DNA of 64,000 nucleotides from Mucor racemosus (lineage: Eukaryota > Mucoromycota > Mucoromycetes > Mucorales > Mucoraceae), in contig JAPEHQ010000012.1 of NCBI GenBank assembly GCA_027405735.1, positions 1,736,001 to 1,800,000 on the forward strand. The letters run 5' to 3'. Both the position numbers and the translations under genes were made by a program. Shown in pieces: positions 25,096 to 39,407 of this stretch (position 1 is the first letter of the stretch; every line of letters starts with the position of its first letter). The notes below the pieces were generated by a model. The model saw nothing but the letters and a program-made list of their open reading frames with translations, was not told the origin of the DNA and made no database searches.

Positions 25096-25794
25096 TGAAA
25101 GAGCGTCAATTTTACTGGGCTATAAATCGGCCAATCATATTGTTCTATCAAAATCTCGAAAAAAAAATTTAATGTCTTGTTTCAAAAATCGACACTCTCG
25201 GACTTTAAATGAAATTGCACGCTTTAAGCTGTAGTCTATTTTTAAGCTGTAAATGTGCAAAATACTGGAGATTAGGGAATATTTCGAATATTTGACAAAA
25301 AACTGTATATTTACCGTCATCTGACCATTAATTGGTTTCTGTAGCTGATCCAATTCTGCATCAGTTTACGGTTTTAAATAAAACATTTTGCTCTCAAATT
25401 GTTTCATAAATATAGATTTTTTGTGCATCGCAGCTTTACATTTAATCCAACTATATTTTATCAAATCTTAATTTATCTATAACTCGATGAAAAATGTATA
25501 TTTTTTGAAAATTTAAAAACCATCTAGTATATAATGTTTAATACAATGCGTTTAACAATTTTCTGTGGATTATTAGTTGGTCAGTTTATTTAAGAAGCAA
25601 GGTTTTTCTAGTTTCTGGCTTTTTTTTTATATTTACTTGTTTACAGCTACTTAAGCCAGTATTTGAAATCTAAATTTCTTTAGAAATAAATGTAAAACAC
25701 ATTGCACTAAAACATTTATTATGCATGAACAGGACGCTTACTTATTAATCTCGGTAGTTGTCTTTACTGTCTTATGTTATTGAGCTTGATAAAT

Positions 25795-26200
25795 AATAAT
25801 CAAAAAAGGTTACAATTAAAAGAGAATCAGCAATAAATCAGTTTTTCAACTGTATAATAAAACAAGGTACTGTTTATTTAGATATAAAAGTATAGCCTTT
25901 TATATTAATTTGACATTAAGATCCTAAGATGTCATTTAAGGCACTATTAAGCCATTAAATCTGTTTGATAGTAATCTATGGATTGAAATGGGGGATCAAT
26001 AATAATTTAACCGCGCTTGCAGAGCTTGTAAGTTGCCTTGTTTCAATGATGCACTAAATGCGCTTTAATGTTGATTTGATAGCTATTTTATTGATAAACT
26101 GCTGAGACAAAATAATATGGTGTTATAATTGAGTCCCAACCGGTCTTGGTAATTGCTGGATAAACTTAGTGCGCTAGGAGTTTCTTATATCCGATTGATT
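25795..26200. repeat. Dispersed repeat family B, copy 2
   Basis: Diverged second copy of 18425-18835, in the same orientation, inside the spacer of inverted repeat 2. Confidence 0.7.
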
Positions 26201-26314
26201 TTTCAGAATATGTTTATGTTAAATAAAACTAGAAATTTAATCAAGTAAAGATATTTCGTTTAGTAAAAGGAAATAAAGCGTGTTTATATACTAATTGAGT
26301 TGAGGGGAATGATG

Positions 26315-26700
26315 ATGTGATAAGAGTTACAGTATCTGCTATTCACACCCAGTAAAGTCAGTAAGCTCCCAGTTCCAGCCAAATATGAATCTCAATAAGC
26401 TCTCGTTTTGATGGTAAGTACTTCTTTTGCGAATCCACATAATTGCAAAAGGTTTACCCTCCCCGAGTTGTTGTAGTATTGGAGAAATCAAAACTCGTAC
26501 TTGCTTAATAAACTATTTGTATGAGCTGTGTCAGATATTCTGAGCATGTTTATAAAATCAAGCAATGGTTCAGATTATTTGAATTTTGAACTTGTACCAG
26601 ATATATAGTAAGGGATATACAAATAACATATCCTGATTTCAATAGCTACAGTAACAGCTGTTTTTGAAGAATTATACCATCATTTTCGACAAGAAACCTG
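26315..26700. repeat. Dispersed repeat family C, copy 2
   Basis: Aligns with 33225-33590 over most of its length, including ATTGCAAAAGGTTTACCC, CCCCGAGTTG and 'GGAGAAATCAAAACTC' blocks. Confidence 0.65.
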
Positions 26701-27700
26701 CCTTTCTCGGCTTAGAAAACTTGAAGCAACTGGAAAAATGCTTCTAATAATAATCAATAGATATTGACCCGAATGAACTGTAAGTTTCAAAATATACCAC
26801 AACATCTATAACACTATTTAGCACTAAGTAACTTTAGTACTCCCCCATAAATTTGCTAGATAAATTGTAGGAATCAAGAGCACCGTTTTTCCAAATGGGG
26901 TTTGTTGCTAAATAGGCAATTTGAAATTAGAAATTGTTCAATGTACACGATGAATAATTAGAAAATAAAGTTAAAACTGGATATACTTACTGAGTATATT
27001 GTAGTTAAAAGATAATAAATCCGTCTCGAAAGACATCGGGATTCAGGGTATTTATATGTTTTGGAAGCGCGGATATGAAATCTGCAATACAGAGTGTATG
27101 AATGGATGATTTCATAATCTTGAGGAACCAGTTTATTACCACATGGTAATATATATAATACAGTAGATTGGCCAAAGCAAGTTTAGTGGGATACGACCAA
27201 GTTAAGTATATAGGATATTCATGCTTGATTAACTTTAGACAGTCAATGTTTATCCAAATGGAATAGCTGAATTCCATTCCCAGGAACGAATTCATGATTG
27301 GCTCAACTTCAGGAGGATCTCAGGTACACCATTTCATTATAGACTAAATGTAACATAACTAAATGAAATAAAATTGCAATACATCATTATCACCTTATTA
27401 TACTCATCATTTTATGCTAAGAATCATGTCTAAATAACCCTTTCAGCACTTCTACTAGTAATACATGCACCCTGTCTAGTCTATGTCCTAAATAGAAATA
27501 ACGTCCTAAATCAATGAAAATCAGCATATACGGAAATGTGGACACCGAATGTAATATTAAACGCCGTGCTTATACATGCCCAATGCTGTCGTGTATAGTG
27601 CAGTGTGCTTAGAATTTATTTTTCAAACGTTTAGGTTTCAAATATTGATTTAAGTAACTGTAAGTAAATAAGTATTAGAAATTAGAAATGAAATTTTTTT
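26701..27700. other. Remainder of the inverted repeat 2 spacer
   Basis: AT-rich, apparently single-copy in this window. A 96-codon minus ORF at 27005-27295 has no recognisable domain. Confidence 0.4.
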
Positions 27701-28201
27701 TTCTTAAATAAACTGACCAACTAATAATCCACAGAAAATTGTTAAACGCATTGTATTAAACATTATATACTAGATGGTTTTTAAATTTTCAAAAAATATA
27801 CATTTTTCATCGAGTTATAGATAAATTAAGATTTGATAAAATATAGTTGGATTAAATGTAAAGCTGCGATGCACAAAAAATCTATATTTATGAAACAATT
27901 TGAGAGCAAAATGTTTTATTTAAAACCGTAAACTGATGCAGAATTGGATCAGCTACAGAAACCAATTAATGGTCAGATGACGGTAAATATACAGTTTTTT
28001 GTCAAATATTCGAAATATTCCCTAATCTCCAGTATTTTGCACATTTACAGCTTAAAAATAGACTACAGCTTAAAGCGTGCAATTTCATTTAAAGTCCGAG
28101 AGTGTCGATTTTTGAAACAAGACATTAAATTTTTTTTTCGAGATTTTGATAGAACAATATGATTGGCCGATTTATAGCCCAGTAAAATTGACGCTCTTTC
28201 A

Positions 28202-28737
28202 AATTTCAAGCAATATTAGTGGATCTCGTCATTTGAACCATTTTGTGAAGATGTTTTTCGATGGTATATCTGTCATTACTCCATGAAAAATGCAGCTACA
28301 ATTAAGGAAAAAGGTAGAAATAAAAACGGCGCATTTTGCACGCATTGCAGTACCAAAAAAACAGAAATGCAAATGCTTTAATATTTCGTTTTGTACTGAT
28401 TAAAATCATCAGTCATTTAGTCAATTTCTATAAATCTGGAGATAATGCATCGTTACTCGATCAAAACTGTAGCTAGAATCCAGCAAAATAATGCAAATAA
28501 GCAAATAAAAATGTTGCGCATTCTGTATTTTTGAAAATAAAGACCTTCAAGAGTCTTCATATTTCAATTTTTAATGAATAAAAATGATTAGTCATTTAAG
28601 TGATTCTTAAAGATTCCTGCATGATGCATTGTTACTCCATCAAAAATACGCTTAAGATCAAGCAAAATAGTACAAATAAAGCTGAAAATTCGAATAAAGT
28701 TGAGGCAGTACGAAATGGATCTTGAAAAAGACATAAT
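28202..28737. repeat. Degenerate ~178-bp tandem repeat, right arm
   Basis: Mirror image of the three-unit array at 24560-25095 in the opposite orientation, as part of the right arm. Confidence 0.6.
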
Positions 28738-29196
28738 ACTGTTTACTTGAGCTTTGAGAATTACCAATTACAGTTAAGAAATTGCTTATTCTGTCGGGAA
28801 CAAGCATATTAAAATTACTATTTGATAATTTGCCGTGTAACTTTTATTGATGATAGGATTTGCTTTATAAGAGATGCCAGTAGAGTACAGTGAGATATTA
28901 GATACTTTGTGATTTAAATTTAGCTAAAGATATGAAAATGGAATTTCAAAATTTATTGCATAAATGTATTTTGTGAAATACAAAACAGTTTGTTTTTTTA
29001 TGAGATCTCAACAAAAGAAGAATGTACGGGGTATATTTCAAAAAGCTGCCACTTATTAAGGAAATACATATAATAACAAAATTTATTTGAGAGTCAAATG
29101 AAAGGAAAGTAATTTACACTTGGATAATATAATAATGGGGTTGATTTGTATGAAATAAGGATTCTTTTCTTTTTTTTATTTATAATATCAAAACTA

Positions 29197-32100
29197 AAAC
29201 CACCACGACTGTGTACCTGACATGATGCCCAACTCGGATTCTGTTGTAGGCAGTCTTTCAATATAGCACTCACCATGATATATGAAAATTATCCAAAGAT
29301 TTGATTTTGTCTTTTAAACGCTTGAAACCGAATATCCCTAGCAGTATATCTCAGCAAAAATTCAAGGCACAATGCTGATTTTCAACTAATATCCGTTTGT
29401 TTAAAGTGCTCTCTAAGATATATGAGTAGTATGACAATAATTTTGATTTTTTGTTTTGCTTTTGATATCTTTACATATAAAGAGGATCAAGAAGCCATCG
29501 CTGAATATATATACTAGCAAAAGTAATGCATTAGAAACAACAAAAGAGAGGATACTATTTTATTAATAACTTGTATAAAAATGAGGCAAGAATATGTGAT
29601 ATACACTTATATTAATAATATGCATTCAAAATTATTCATATAGCATTTATTTCATTCTCTTTATAATATAACAATGCTCAAATAATTTTAGACAGATTAA
29701 GGTAAAATTTAGTAATTGGCAAAAAGAAAGGGTTGTTTATTCAAACAATAAGAGATGTATATTGTTTTCATTAAAAGAACCATCGATTATAGAGACCATC
29801 AAGTATTTCAAGGTGCTTGTGTCGTATTCGATTCATACTTGATCTAATACTGTATACTTGCATCAGATAATAATATCTTTGTTTTGATTTGAAGAGCCAG
29901 ACACTAAAAAGCGTTTCTGTTGTGCTAGATTTAGACTTGACCAATTACTGTAGAGTGTAGCAAATACCTTTTTCTTGTGTTAGATTTAGGCTTCATCTTG
30001 TAATGTCAGTGCAGTAGATTTCCTCTTGTTTAAGGTTCAGGCTTGATAAACTTGAGACACCATATGAAAACGACTACTCCGAATTGGATATCTTAATGCT
30101 TGAACTATTTCCAGAAAAACAATATTACCCATCATACTGTAAGTGTAAACATTGATCACCCCCTCGACTAACCGCAGACAGTGTATAGTCTACTCATACC
30201 TCTACAAAAGCATGCATTATTTGACTGTGTGGTATTTGTTTTTGAAGCCGACCATAACCTCAGGTCATGAATCTAATCACCACAAATAGCAATGTAGTAC
30301 ATCGACGTGAACTATAACGTACCTTATAATCCATCATGTCTTTTCACACTATTATAGTGTCTTGGCAAACCTCGTGAAACCCCCGATAAAGAATTAGGCA
30401 AATACACAGATCATTGCCGCGTTACTTTCCCGTTACCAGGTTTTCACCACCCATAGTTCATCCAAAGATACACTAACCGAGGTTAACATTACAAGACAAT
30501 AATACTTCACCAGAAAAAGAAACATCAGATATGCAATGCAATAATAGCGGTAGAGACCTAGCCATAGCAATTAGACCTTGCAGCAGCATTAGTAAACGAT
30601 AGCCAAAAGATTTCAAACCTATATTATTCACAATGAACAAAAAATGTTATTTCAAGAAATAGAAAAATGAAATGCGTATAGAGCACTTACATATGCTTGA
30701 ATATTCAAGAGAAAAAAGGCGAGGGAATACCACATTCAAAACACCCATTTTTTATACTTTTTTGTAACGCGCCACCTAATGAAACTTTCCTGTATCATTA
30801 TTTATTCTACTGTTTTCTTTACTTTACTCCAGAACCGCCCATACAATAGAAACCAAGAGTAGGATTATTCGATTTTTTAATCAATGTGCTATTCAACAAA
30901 ACTAGTTTCAGCCAATTTCATCACTAAAAATTTCGAGAAAAACAGCTTCAAATATTTCAAAAAGTTGGAAATTTTGTCCCAAGATTGCCCTCGCTTCTAT
31001 TAACGCTTCAGGCTTTATAGAGAAGAGGAAAAAGTTTATTGGCCCATTAGTAAATAGACATTAACTAAAAGGAGATATTCTCATAGGCACAGTAAACCAA
31101 CACCTGATTAAATAAATGTGTATGTGAGTTTCAATTGTTGAAAAACAACATCATCCACAATACGTTTTATAATAAACACATACATATGAAAGTAATACAC
31201 TTTTTTTTTGTGTCTGTAAATAATTTCCAGTTAACCAAAACCTGTGTATAAATTAATCCCAGGTGGTTGTTTAAAATGAATTTGCAGGAACCGAAACATT
31301 TCCCACAATTGATAATGTCTACAAAATACGGGTATTTTTACCTGAAAATTTGAATTTAAATATAGCTTATATTATTCTAATCTATCATTCGCCATGTTCT
31401 TGAATAACTTATTCAAAAACCTAGCATTGGATTTTTATAGTTTCCAATCTTCAAAATTGGAGAGTGCCTTCTTTTCTATAACTAGCCCCATACAAACAAT
31501 TTTTAGCACATCCCTTAGACACTGCTAAAAAACAGATTTGAATTGGTCGCATTATGATACTTGTTCCTAAATTTATTTTATATGTCACGAAAAATTCAAA
31601 ACACGTAAAATTCACCGCTTCTTAACTTGAAATCTGGGTCCCACTTTTCATCCCTGCTCTACTTTTTCTTTCTACTAAAGAACACCAAGAAAAACTTATA
31701 TGCCAATGTACCTGAGATGTTCAGCTTTAATTCAAAAATGAGTATCCAAAAATATCCTACTTTTTGTAGGTGGTATTAATTTTTCAGTGCTAAGGTTTCA
31801 GATTTTTTACGCGTATTTCACTGCTAATGGATTGAGAACTTTGAGGCTTCATATCTCTAGAAAAAATTAAGCTATACTAACACTTTCTAGTAATAAAACC
31901 TACTTGTTTTGAAGTGCTCTATAACATATGTGAATATAAAAAAATTCAGAGCACTTTTATTTTTTTTCATTTTTTTTGGCATTTCTATAGTTGCTTTCAA
32001 AATATTGGTTAAATTGAGCAACATTTTTTTTTTTTGCATTCATGTCATCAAGCTCGTTGAGCTCTCTCAGACCTAATTGAGAGTTTTTTAAAATATTGAT

Positions 32101-33089
32101 TTTTCGTGAAGATATCCTCAAAAATGTGTATAAAAAGACACTTTCTTTTCTAGTCTCCATTTTTCCCTTGTATACCCTTATCCCAAATTCTGAATTTGAA
32201 AAAAAATTCAGAAAAATCTTGGTTTCTCTGCGGAAAATGCAGCTAGAATGTTCAGCAATGGCTCAATCGATAGATATTTTTGTTGCGCATTATTCCCATA
32301 AATTATTTTTAAAACATGTTTATAAAAAGGGGTGTGTATCTACAAAAAACAACCAAAATTTCATTGGCATTTTATGCAAAATTTAATGTGAAACAAGTGT
32401 TTGCATTTTCTTTAGCTGGATGCAGAACTTAGAACTGTACAAAAACCATTTAATAAGCTATTTCAACTTATTTTGTAGTTCATGAACTATTAAGCAATTT
32501 TGTTTTTTTGATAATTTTCTGGTCGATTTTTGCCATCGATTTTGAAACCCAGTTACCATAGGGCGAAGCTGTAATATGAATCATTATTTTGATTATCTCG
32601 ACGAAAAATCAATATTTTTTGCTGAAACAGAAAATGCAGATTAGTATTGCGTTGGATATACCTTGGGAATACAAAAAATCAACACCTTAGTTTAGACACT
32701 CCATTTTTAATAGTAGATTTTAGGTCAATTTTAGGTCAATTTTAGGTCAATATTTGGCCAGTGTGCCATTATTCTGGTATTAATTCTTTTATTTTCTAAC
32801 AGATTCAATAACGCATAGAGGAAGGTAGATAGTCTTTGAATATTTGACATAACTTGATTCAAAATTGGGCGAAAACATTTAAAAACCATCTGAAATCTAC
32901 TTTTTTACGATCGTAAAAAATTGATAACAAAAGCCCTAGCTCAGTGAATTTCGATCCTTATAACTTCCAACTTTACATGAACGTAGGAACTTACTTTGAA
33001 CACACGAATCGCAAAGGGAACCGTACATAGCTTACTGTGTGTTAAGAAAAGCATCGCCAATGTTCATCTGCAGCCTACTGCACCTTTGA
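29197..33089. other. Unassigned AT-rich DNA, gene-free
   Basis: About 3.9 kb with many A/T runs, no convincing ORF and no RNA gene recognised. Confidence 0.45.
32718..32750. repeat. Three perfect 11-bp tandem units
   Basis: TTTTAGGTCAA repeated three times with no change, followed by a partial unit (TATTTGGCCA). Confidence 0.85.
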
Positions 33090-33610
33090 TTGAAAACAGT
33101 TTAAAATATGATCTCTATAAATACTAATCCAAGTAAGCTGCCAATTTTCACAAATATGAGTATGAATAGGCACTACAAGTATTTCAGATATCAGCTTCCA
33201 TGGATTATTTTGCATTCGGTAAGTTTGTGTATCAGGTTGGTTACTTGCTATTTGCACCTAAAAAGGTCAGTAAGCTCACCAGCTCTCGCTAAATATGGAT
33301 CCAAATGGGCTTCTGCTGCAATAGTAGATACTTATAGTGTTGGTCCATAGAATTGAAGAAGGTTCAGCCTCCCCGAATTGCCGTAGAAATGGAGAAAAGA
33401 AATCTCATACTTGTTTAAATTATTTTGTATGGATTGTTTAAAATATTCTTTAAAAATTTATATAAAATCAAATAATGTTTCAAAATTGAATTTTAAAATT
33501 GCACTTGATGCACCGCATATATAAAGAGCATATCTAGATTTCATTAGCTAGCAGCTATTTTTGAAGGATTTTTGGACATTTTTTTGAGAAAAAAAAAAAG
33601 TCTTTTCTTC
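33090..33610. repeat. Dispersed repeat family C, copy 3
   Basis: Longest family C copy. Aligns with 18220-18412 in its first half and with 26315-26700 over most of its length. No ORF. Confidence 0.6.
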
Positions 33611-34469
33611 TAGTGAATTAAGTTATATCAAAATCAAGATTCTGGGGAAGGTACGGTAACGAAAAATCCGAATTGAAATCATTATCGAAGAAAAAATCGG
33701 AGCAATGCTTCAGAATGAATCCACTAAACGACAGCATTAGCTTGGTATGGTTTTGAGAGGTAGAAATGGCTGCAAGCTATGGAAACGAAGCATTTAAATG
33801 TGGATATAGGCTAAATTTTGTTGAATTAACGGAATTTAATGTGTATTATATCGAATTCATATGCATTTAATGACTCGATTCCAAGTTTTCTCGATATTCC
33901 GCATCTAGCAAATGCCAAAGTATGTATCGGATGAGAGATGGGATTAAAATTCTTAATTATAGTAACAACAGCAATAACAAATCTTGGTGTGTTACATCTT
34001 CTCCCCCCCCCCCTCCTTCTCGCATTTATTTTTTCTTGGTTGTGGCCTAGTTTCTAGTCTGCTTTTTTTTTTTTTTTTTTTTTTTGTCATTGGGGGTTTT
34101 ACCAGTGATATAACGATGATTCATAGAATTAGGCATTTTACCCCGCTCTGAAGGAAATGTGAACGAAATAGTAATGAATGTCTCGACTGTAAAGTTCATA
34201 CCAGCAATTTTAAATGACCAAACGCACTCAGTGAAATGCTCTTTAAGGATCAGAACATGGTGGCACATTTCCTCACATGATATCCAATTCCAATATTCCT
34301 TGGATTTAAAACTACGTAGGGATTCCATTTTCCATTTGTTTCCCTCTTCATATATTATTCCCCAACCTCTTCGTTCTTCATTTCAAGTCCGTTTAAATAA
34401 TTAAATTTTTCATCACTTCTCTTTTCCTCTTTCTTTATCAATTTCACAAGAAAAAAATCAAGATTTATA
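33611..34469. other. Upstream region of calcineurin A
   Basis: Contains runs of 11 C (34003-34013) and 23 T (34063-34085) and a pyrimidine-rich leader just before the start codon (34410-34440). No clear TATA box. Confidence 0.5.
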
Positions 34470-36555
<2,086 letters not shown>

Positions 36556-36770
36556 ATAAAATTTAAAAACAAAAGAAAAACCATACTGAAATCATGCTTT
36601 AAAAATCCCGAAAGAAGTGATTGTTGTTGTAACACTAAACTTACTGAAATTTATTTAAAAAGGAAACGAATAAACATTTGCCTTTTAATTATAACAAAGG
36701 AGGCAAAATGCATAATTTCTTTCTTCTTTTCTTTTCTTTTCTTTTTCTCATTTCCTAAAAAATTCAAATC

Positions 36771-39407
36771 ATGAACGGAGTATTTCCTCAACAATCATTT
36801 TCTACGCCTTATATTACAAAAAAGAATAAAGTACCTATTGATATCCATCATTACAATAATAAGAACTCAATTGATGAACACCATGGAATTTCTTTGAATT
36901 ATAGCAGTAGTAGTTCAAGTTCGAGTTCAGGCTCAAGACATGCTTATTCACCTCCTCTGTCAACAAATACACCAATGCAACAAAGAGTACCAAGAAAGCC
37001 GGTGGTAAACAATCCAATGCTTCGATCTTGTCCAAATGAGAAGCCGATAGGTTGGAAAATAGCATCTCCAAAGCCTGCTACTAGGATAAATCATCAACAT
37101 CATCTTGCTAAGAATTATGCAGCTGCTGATACTGTACACCCAAATAGAATCAGAACTTACAGTCAAGTTGCTCCAATCAAGCAAACTACCAAATCAATAC
37201 CATCTTCACCAGCAATATTGTCAAATAAAGAGAAAAGAGTAAGAACTAGACGTCATTCACAAGGTTCTTATTTAGTTTCGGGTAGTGCTGCCATTAAGCC
37301 CTTCAATGAATCTCAAGATGATGATTTAAAAAGCACATCTACCATTACTACCGGTACTACACTTAGTACTACAACCAGTAGTGGTACAAAATCAACTAGT
37401 TTTTGGTATCCAAGAACTGAACATCATAGTGAGCCCTTGGAGCCATTAAAACGAGGACTTAGTAAAAAGATCCGGGGATTACTTCAACCGCATCGTACAC
37501 AAATTGAGGAAGGTGCCTCAAATGAGCAGCATATCATTGATTGCCAAGAGAGTCTAAAAAGATGCCAAACACCTGTTTTGGACGATGACGAAAATCCTTT
37601 CCGTATTTTAAGGTTAGTACATTGATACAATTTCATAAAACAAACACCATTTATATATGTTTTTATTATAGTCATACATGTGATGTCTCCCAAAAATACG
37701 GTGCTTTGCAATTTAATGAAGCTGATTTCGCTCAAATTGACAGTTATGCATCTACTGTACAACAACGCGGACCTTTATTAACGCCTGTCATATTATCTCA
37801 AAAGTTTCTTGTTCGACCATATCGCAAAGAGCTATTACGATTGAGAGTTTTGTTTATTTGGATTGTACAAAATATCAGACCAGAGTATCATCAAAGAAGA
37901 AATGACTTGTTATTGTTACAGAAACAACAGAATCAACAACAACAACAACAATTACAGCAACAACAGCAAGCCTTGGTTACACAGCCCATGACACCATCAA
38001 GATCATCAAACATCAGGCAGAGATTGAGCAGAATAGGCAATCCTGATGATAATTCTTCTACTAAAAACCCTAATGAAATAACTGTACAAAAGTTAGATGC
38101 TATGAGTTTATTAGAAGAAGAGGCTGCATCTGTTTTATCAGAAACAATGATATCCTCGGATTATATGGAAGAATCAGCTGAGGAAGTCTTGGAAAAAAGA
38201 AGCTGCATATCTTCGTTTGGTATGGCACATTTATTTGTAGCTATGGCTTTAGCTGCTGGTTTTGAAGATGCTCGGGTAGTATATGGTTATTTAAAAGGTT
38301 GTTATCTTAGGTAAAAAGGGGTTATTGGAGGGAAAATTGATATAAATACAGAATAACTAACGCAAAAATACATACATTACACACAGCACCCAAAGATACA
38401 GTCTCTGCTTCCGGGAGTAAACTACCATTAAATCATGCTTGGTGCTCAGGTAATAAACAGAGTTACGCATTATTAACGTCATTGTTAACTTTCTTGGCTA
38501 TCAAGTTAAAATTGAAGATGAATATCGTATGATTGATTGCTGGTTGGCCTCTCCTTTCTATCCACAAAATGACAACAAGTTGGAATCACATTGGTTTTTG
38601 TCTAAACCACACGATATGATTATGACACATTTCCCTAAAAATCATCATGACCAATATCTAAATCCTCCTCTATCATCTTATGCATTCTTCTTGCTACCTT
38701 ATATTCGTAATCCTTTCTTTTGGTATGATATGCGTTTTTTGAAATATCATGTTCAATTACAAGAAAATGAGCATAGTGTGTTTTATGTCAAGTTTAAATT
38801 ATCACAAATCAACATTAGTTGTTATGCCGAGACCGAAAGTGACGATGGAACAACAACAAGAGGTTTAGCTCAATGTATAACCGATGATCATGATAACCGA
38901 ATATGTAAAGTAAAGGCTGTATTACCGCCTCATCAAAAAAGCGGATGGCTTAAGATTTACACAGGTCCTAAAGTTGTACCAGTTTCCTCTTCAGGACATC
39001 AGCAACAACAACAACAGGAGGTAATCAACAAAAACCATTACCCCTTGGCTCTTTGTGTTCGAATCAATACGCAACAACCAACAGAAACTCCGTTTGATTT
39101 CGTTCAATTATATGTTGATCATAATGAATTCTATATCCAGGAACCTCAATGTCATCAATTCTATCCTTTACAAACATATCATTTTTGCATTCGTGCTAAC
39201 AGATTAGATTATAGAGCTACACATCATAAATTAGCCGTAAAAAGCCCAAGTGGAAAGCTTGTTAAATTAATGTATTATCCACAAGACCAAACTTATGATG
39301 GCACAGTTACAGTATCTGAAGCAGGCAAATGGTCTCTTATTTGCTTACTGCATCATACAGGTGGTTCTTATACGGTTGCTACTTGGTCCTGTAAATTGAA
39401 TAAGTAA
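36771..39407 (+). CDS. Transglutaminase-like (KY/Cyk3-type) protein
   Basis: Four exons: 36771-37612, 37672-38297, 38387-38449 and 38506-39407 (2,433 nt, 810 aa, frame kept). The N-terminal ~290 residues are low-complexity (Ser, Pro, Lys, a Ser run, RRHSQGS) and probably disordered. A conserved core follows: SHTCDVSQKYG, then a Gln-rich insert, then SSFGMAHLFVAMALAAGF, YLKAP, NHAWC (His ~504) and MIDCWLASPF (Asp ~520), and a C-terminal beta-rich module containing a second Gln run. Order and spacing fit a transglutaminase-like fold of the kyphoscoliosis-peptidase/Cyk3 type, which in fungi acts in cytokinesis and cell-wall assembly. No SH3 domain is visible, unlike Cyk3. The position of the catalytic Cys seems to hold Ser, so it may be a pseudoenzyme. 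The intron 2 donor (GTTGTT) is weak. It follows calcineurin in tandem, 215 bp downstream. Confidence 0.75.

Larger units (their letters stand above)
24101..29196. repeat. Long inverted repeat 2 (1,496-bp arms)
   Basis: The left arm 24101-25596 is the reverse complement of the right arm 27701-29196; paired coordinates sum to 53297, and I saw no mismatch in the stretches compared (the same 72-codon ORF appears in both arms). The spacer 25597-27700 (2,104 bp) contains copies of repeats B and C. The outer ends read TAGTTTTGAT...ATCAAAACTA, so the element could be flanked by TA. No transposase ORF. Confidence 0.92.

Noticed and set aside
25135..25353. 72-codon ORF found identically at 25135-25353 (-) and 27944-28162 (+)
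   Set aside because: The identity is explained by the perfect inverted-repeat arms. The protein is Lys/Ile/Phe-rich with no domain and overlaps the degenerate non-coding arm sequence.
27005..27295. 96-codon minus ORF in the inverted-repeat spacer
   Set aside because: No recognisable motif, AT-driven composition and no splice partners; not supported as a gene.
32718..32750. CRISPR-like short repeat
   Set aside because: Three adjacent 11-bp units without spacers in a eukaryotic genome; an ordinary minisatellite.
34047..34328. 93-codon minus ORF upstream of calcineurin ending in a Lys run
   Set aside because: The Lys run comes from the T23 homopolymer, and the ORF lies in the calcineurin upstream region with no known domain. 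Could be a relic, but evidence is too weak.
38282..38314. Exon 2 of the transglutaminase-like gene extended to the stop at 38314
   Set aside because: The conserved continuation YLKAP...NHAWC is reached in frame by splicing 38297 to 38387, although the GTTGTT donor is weak.
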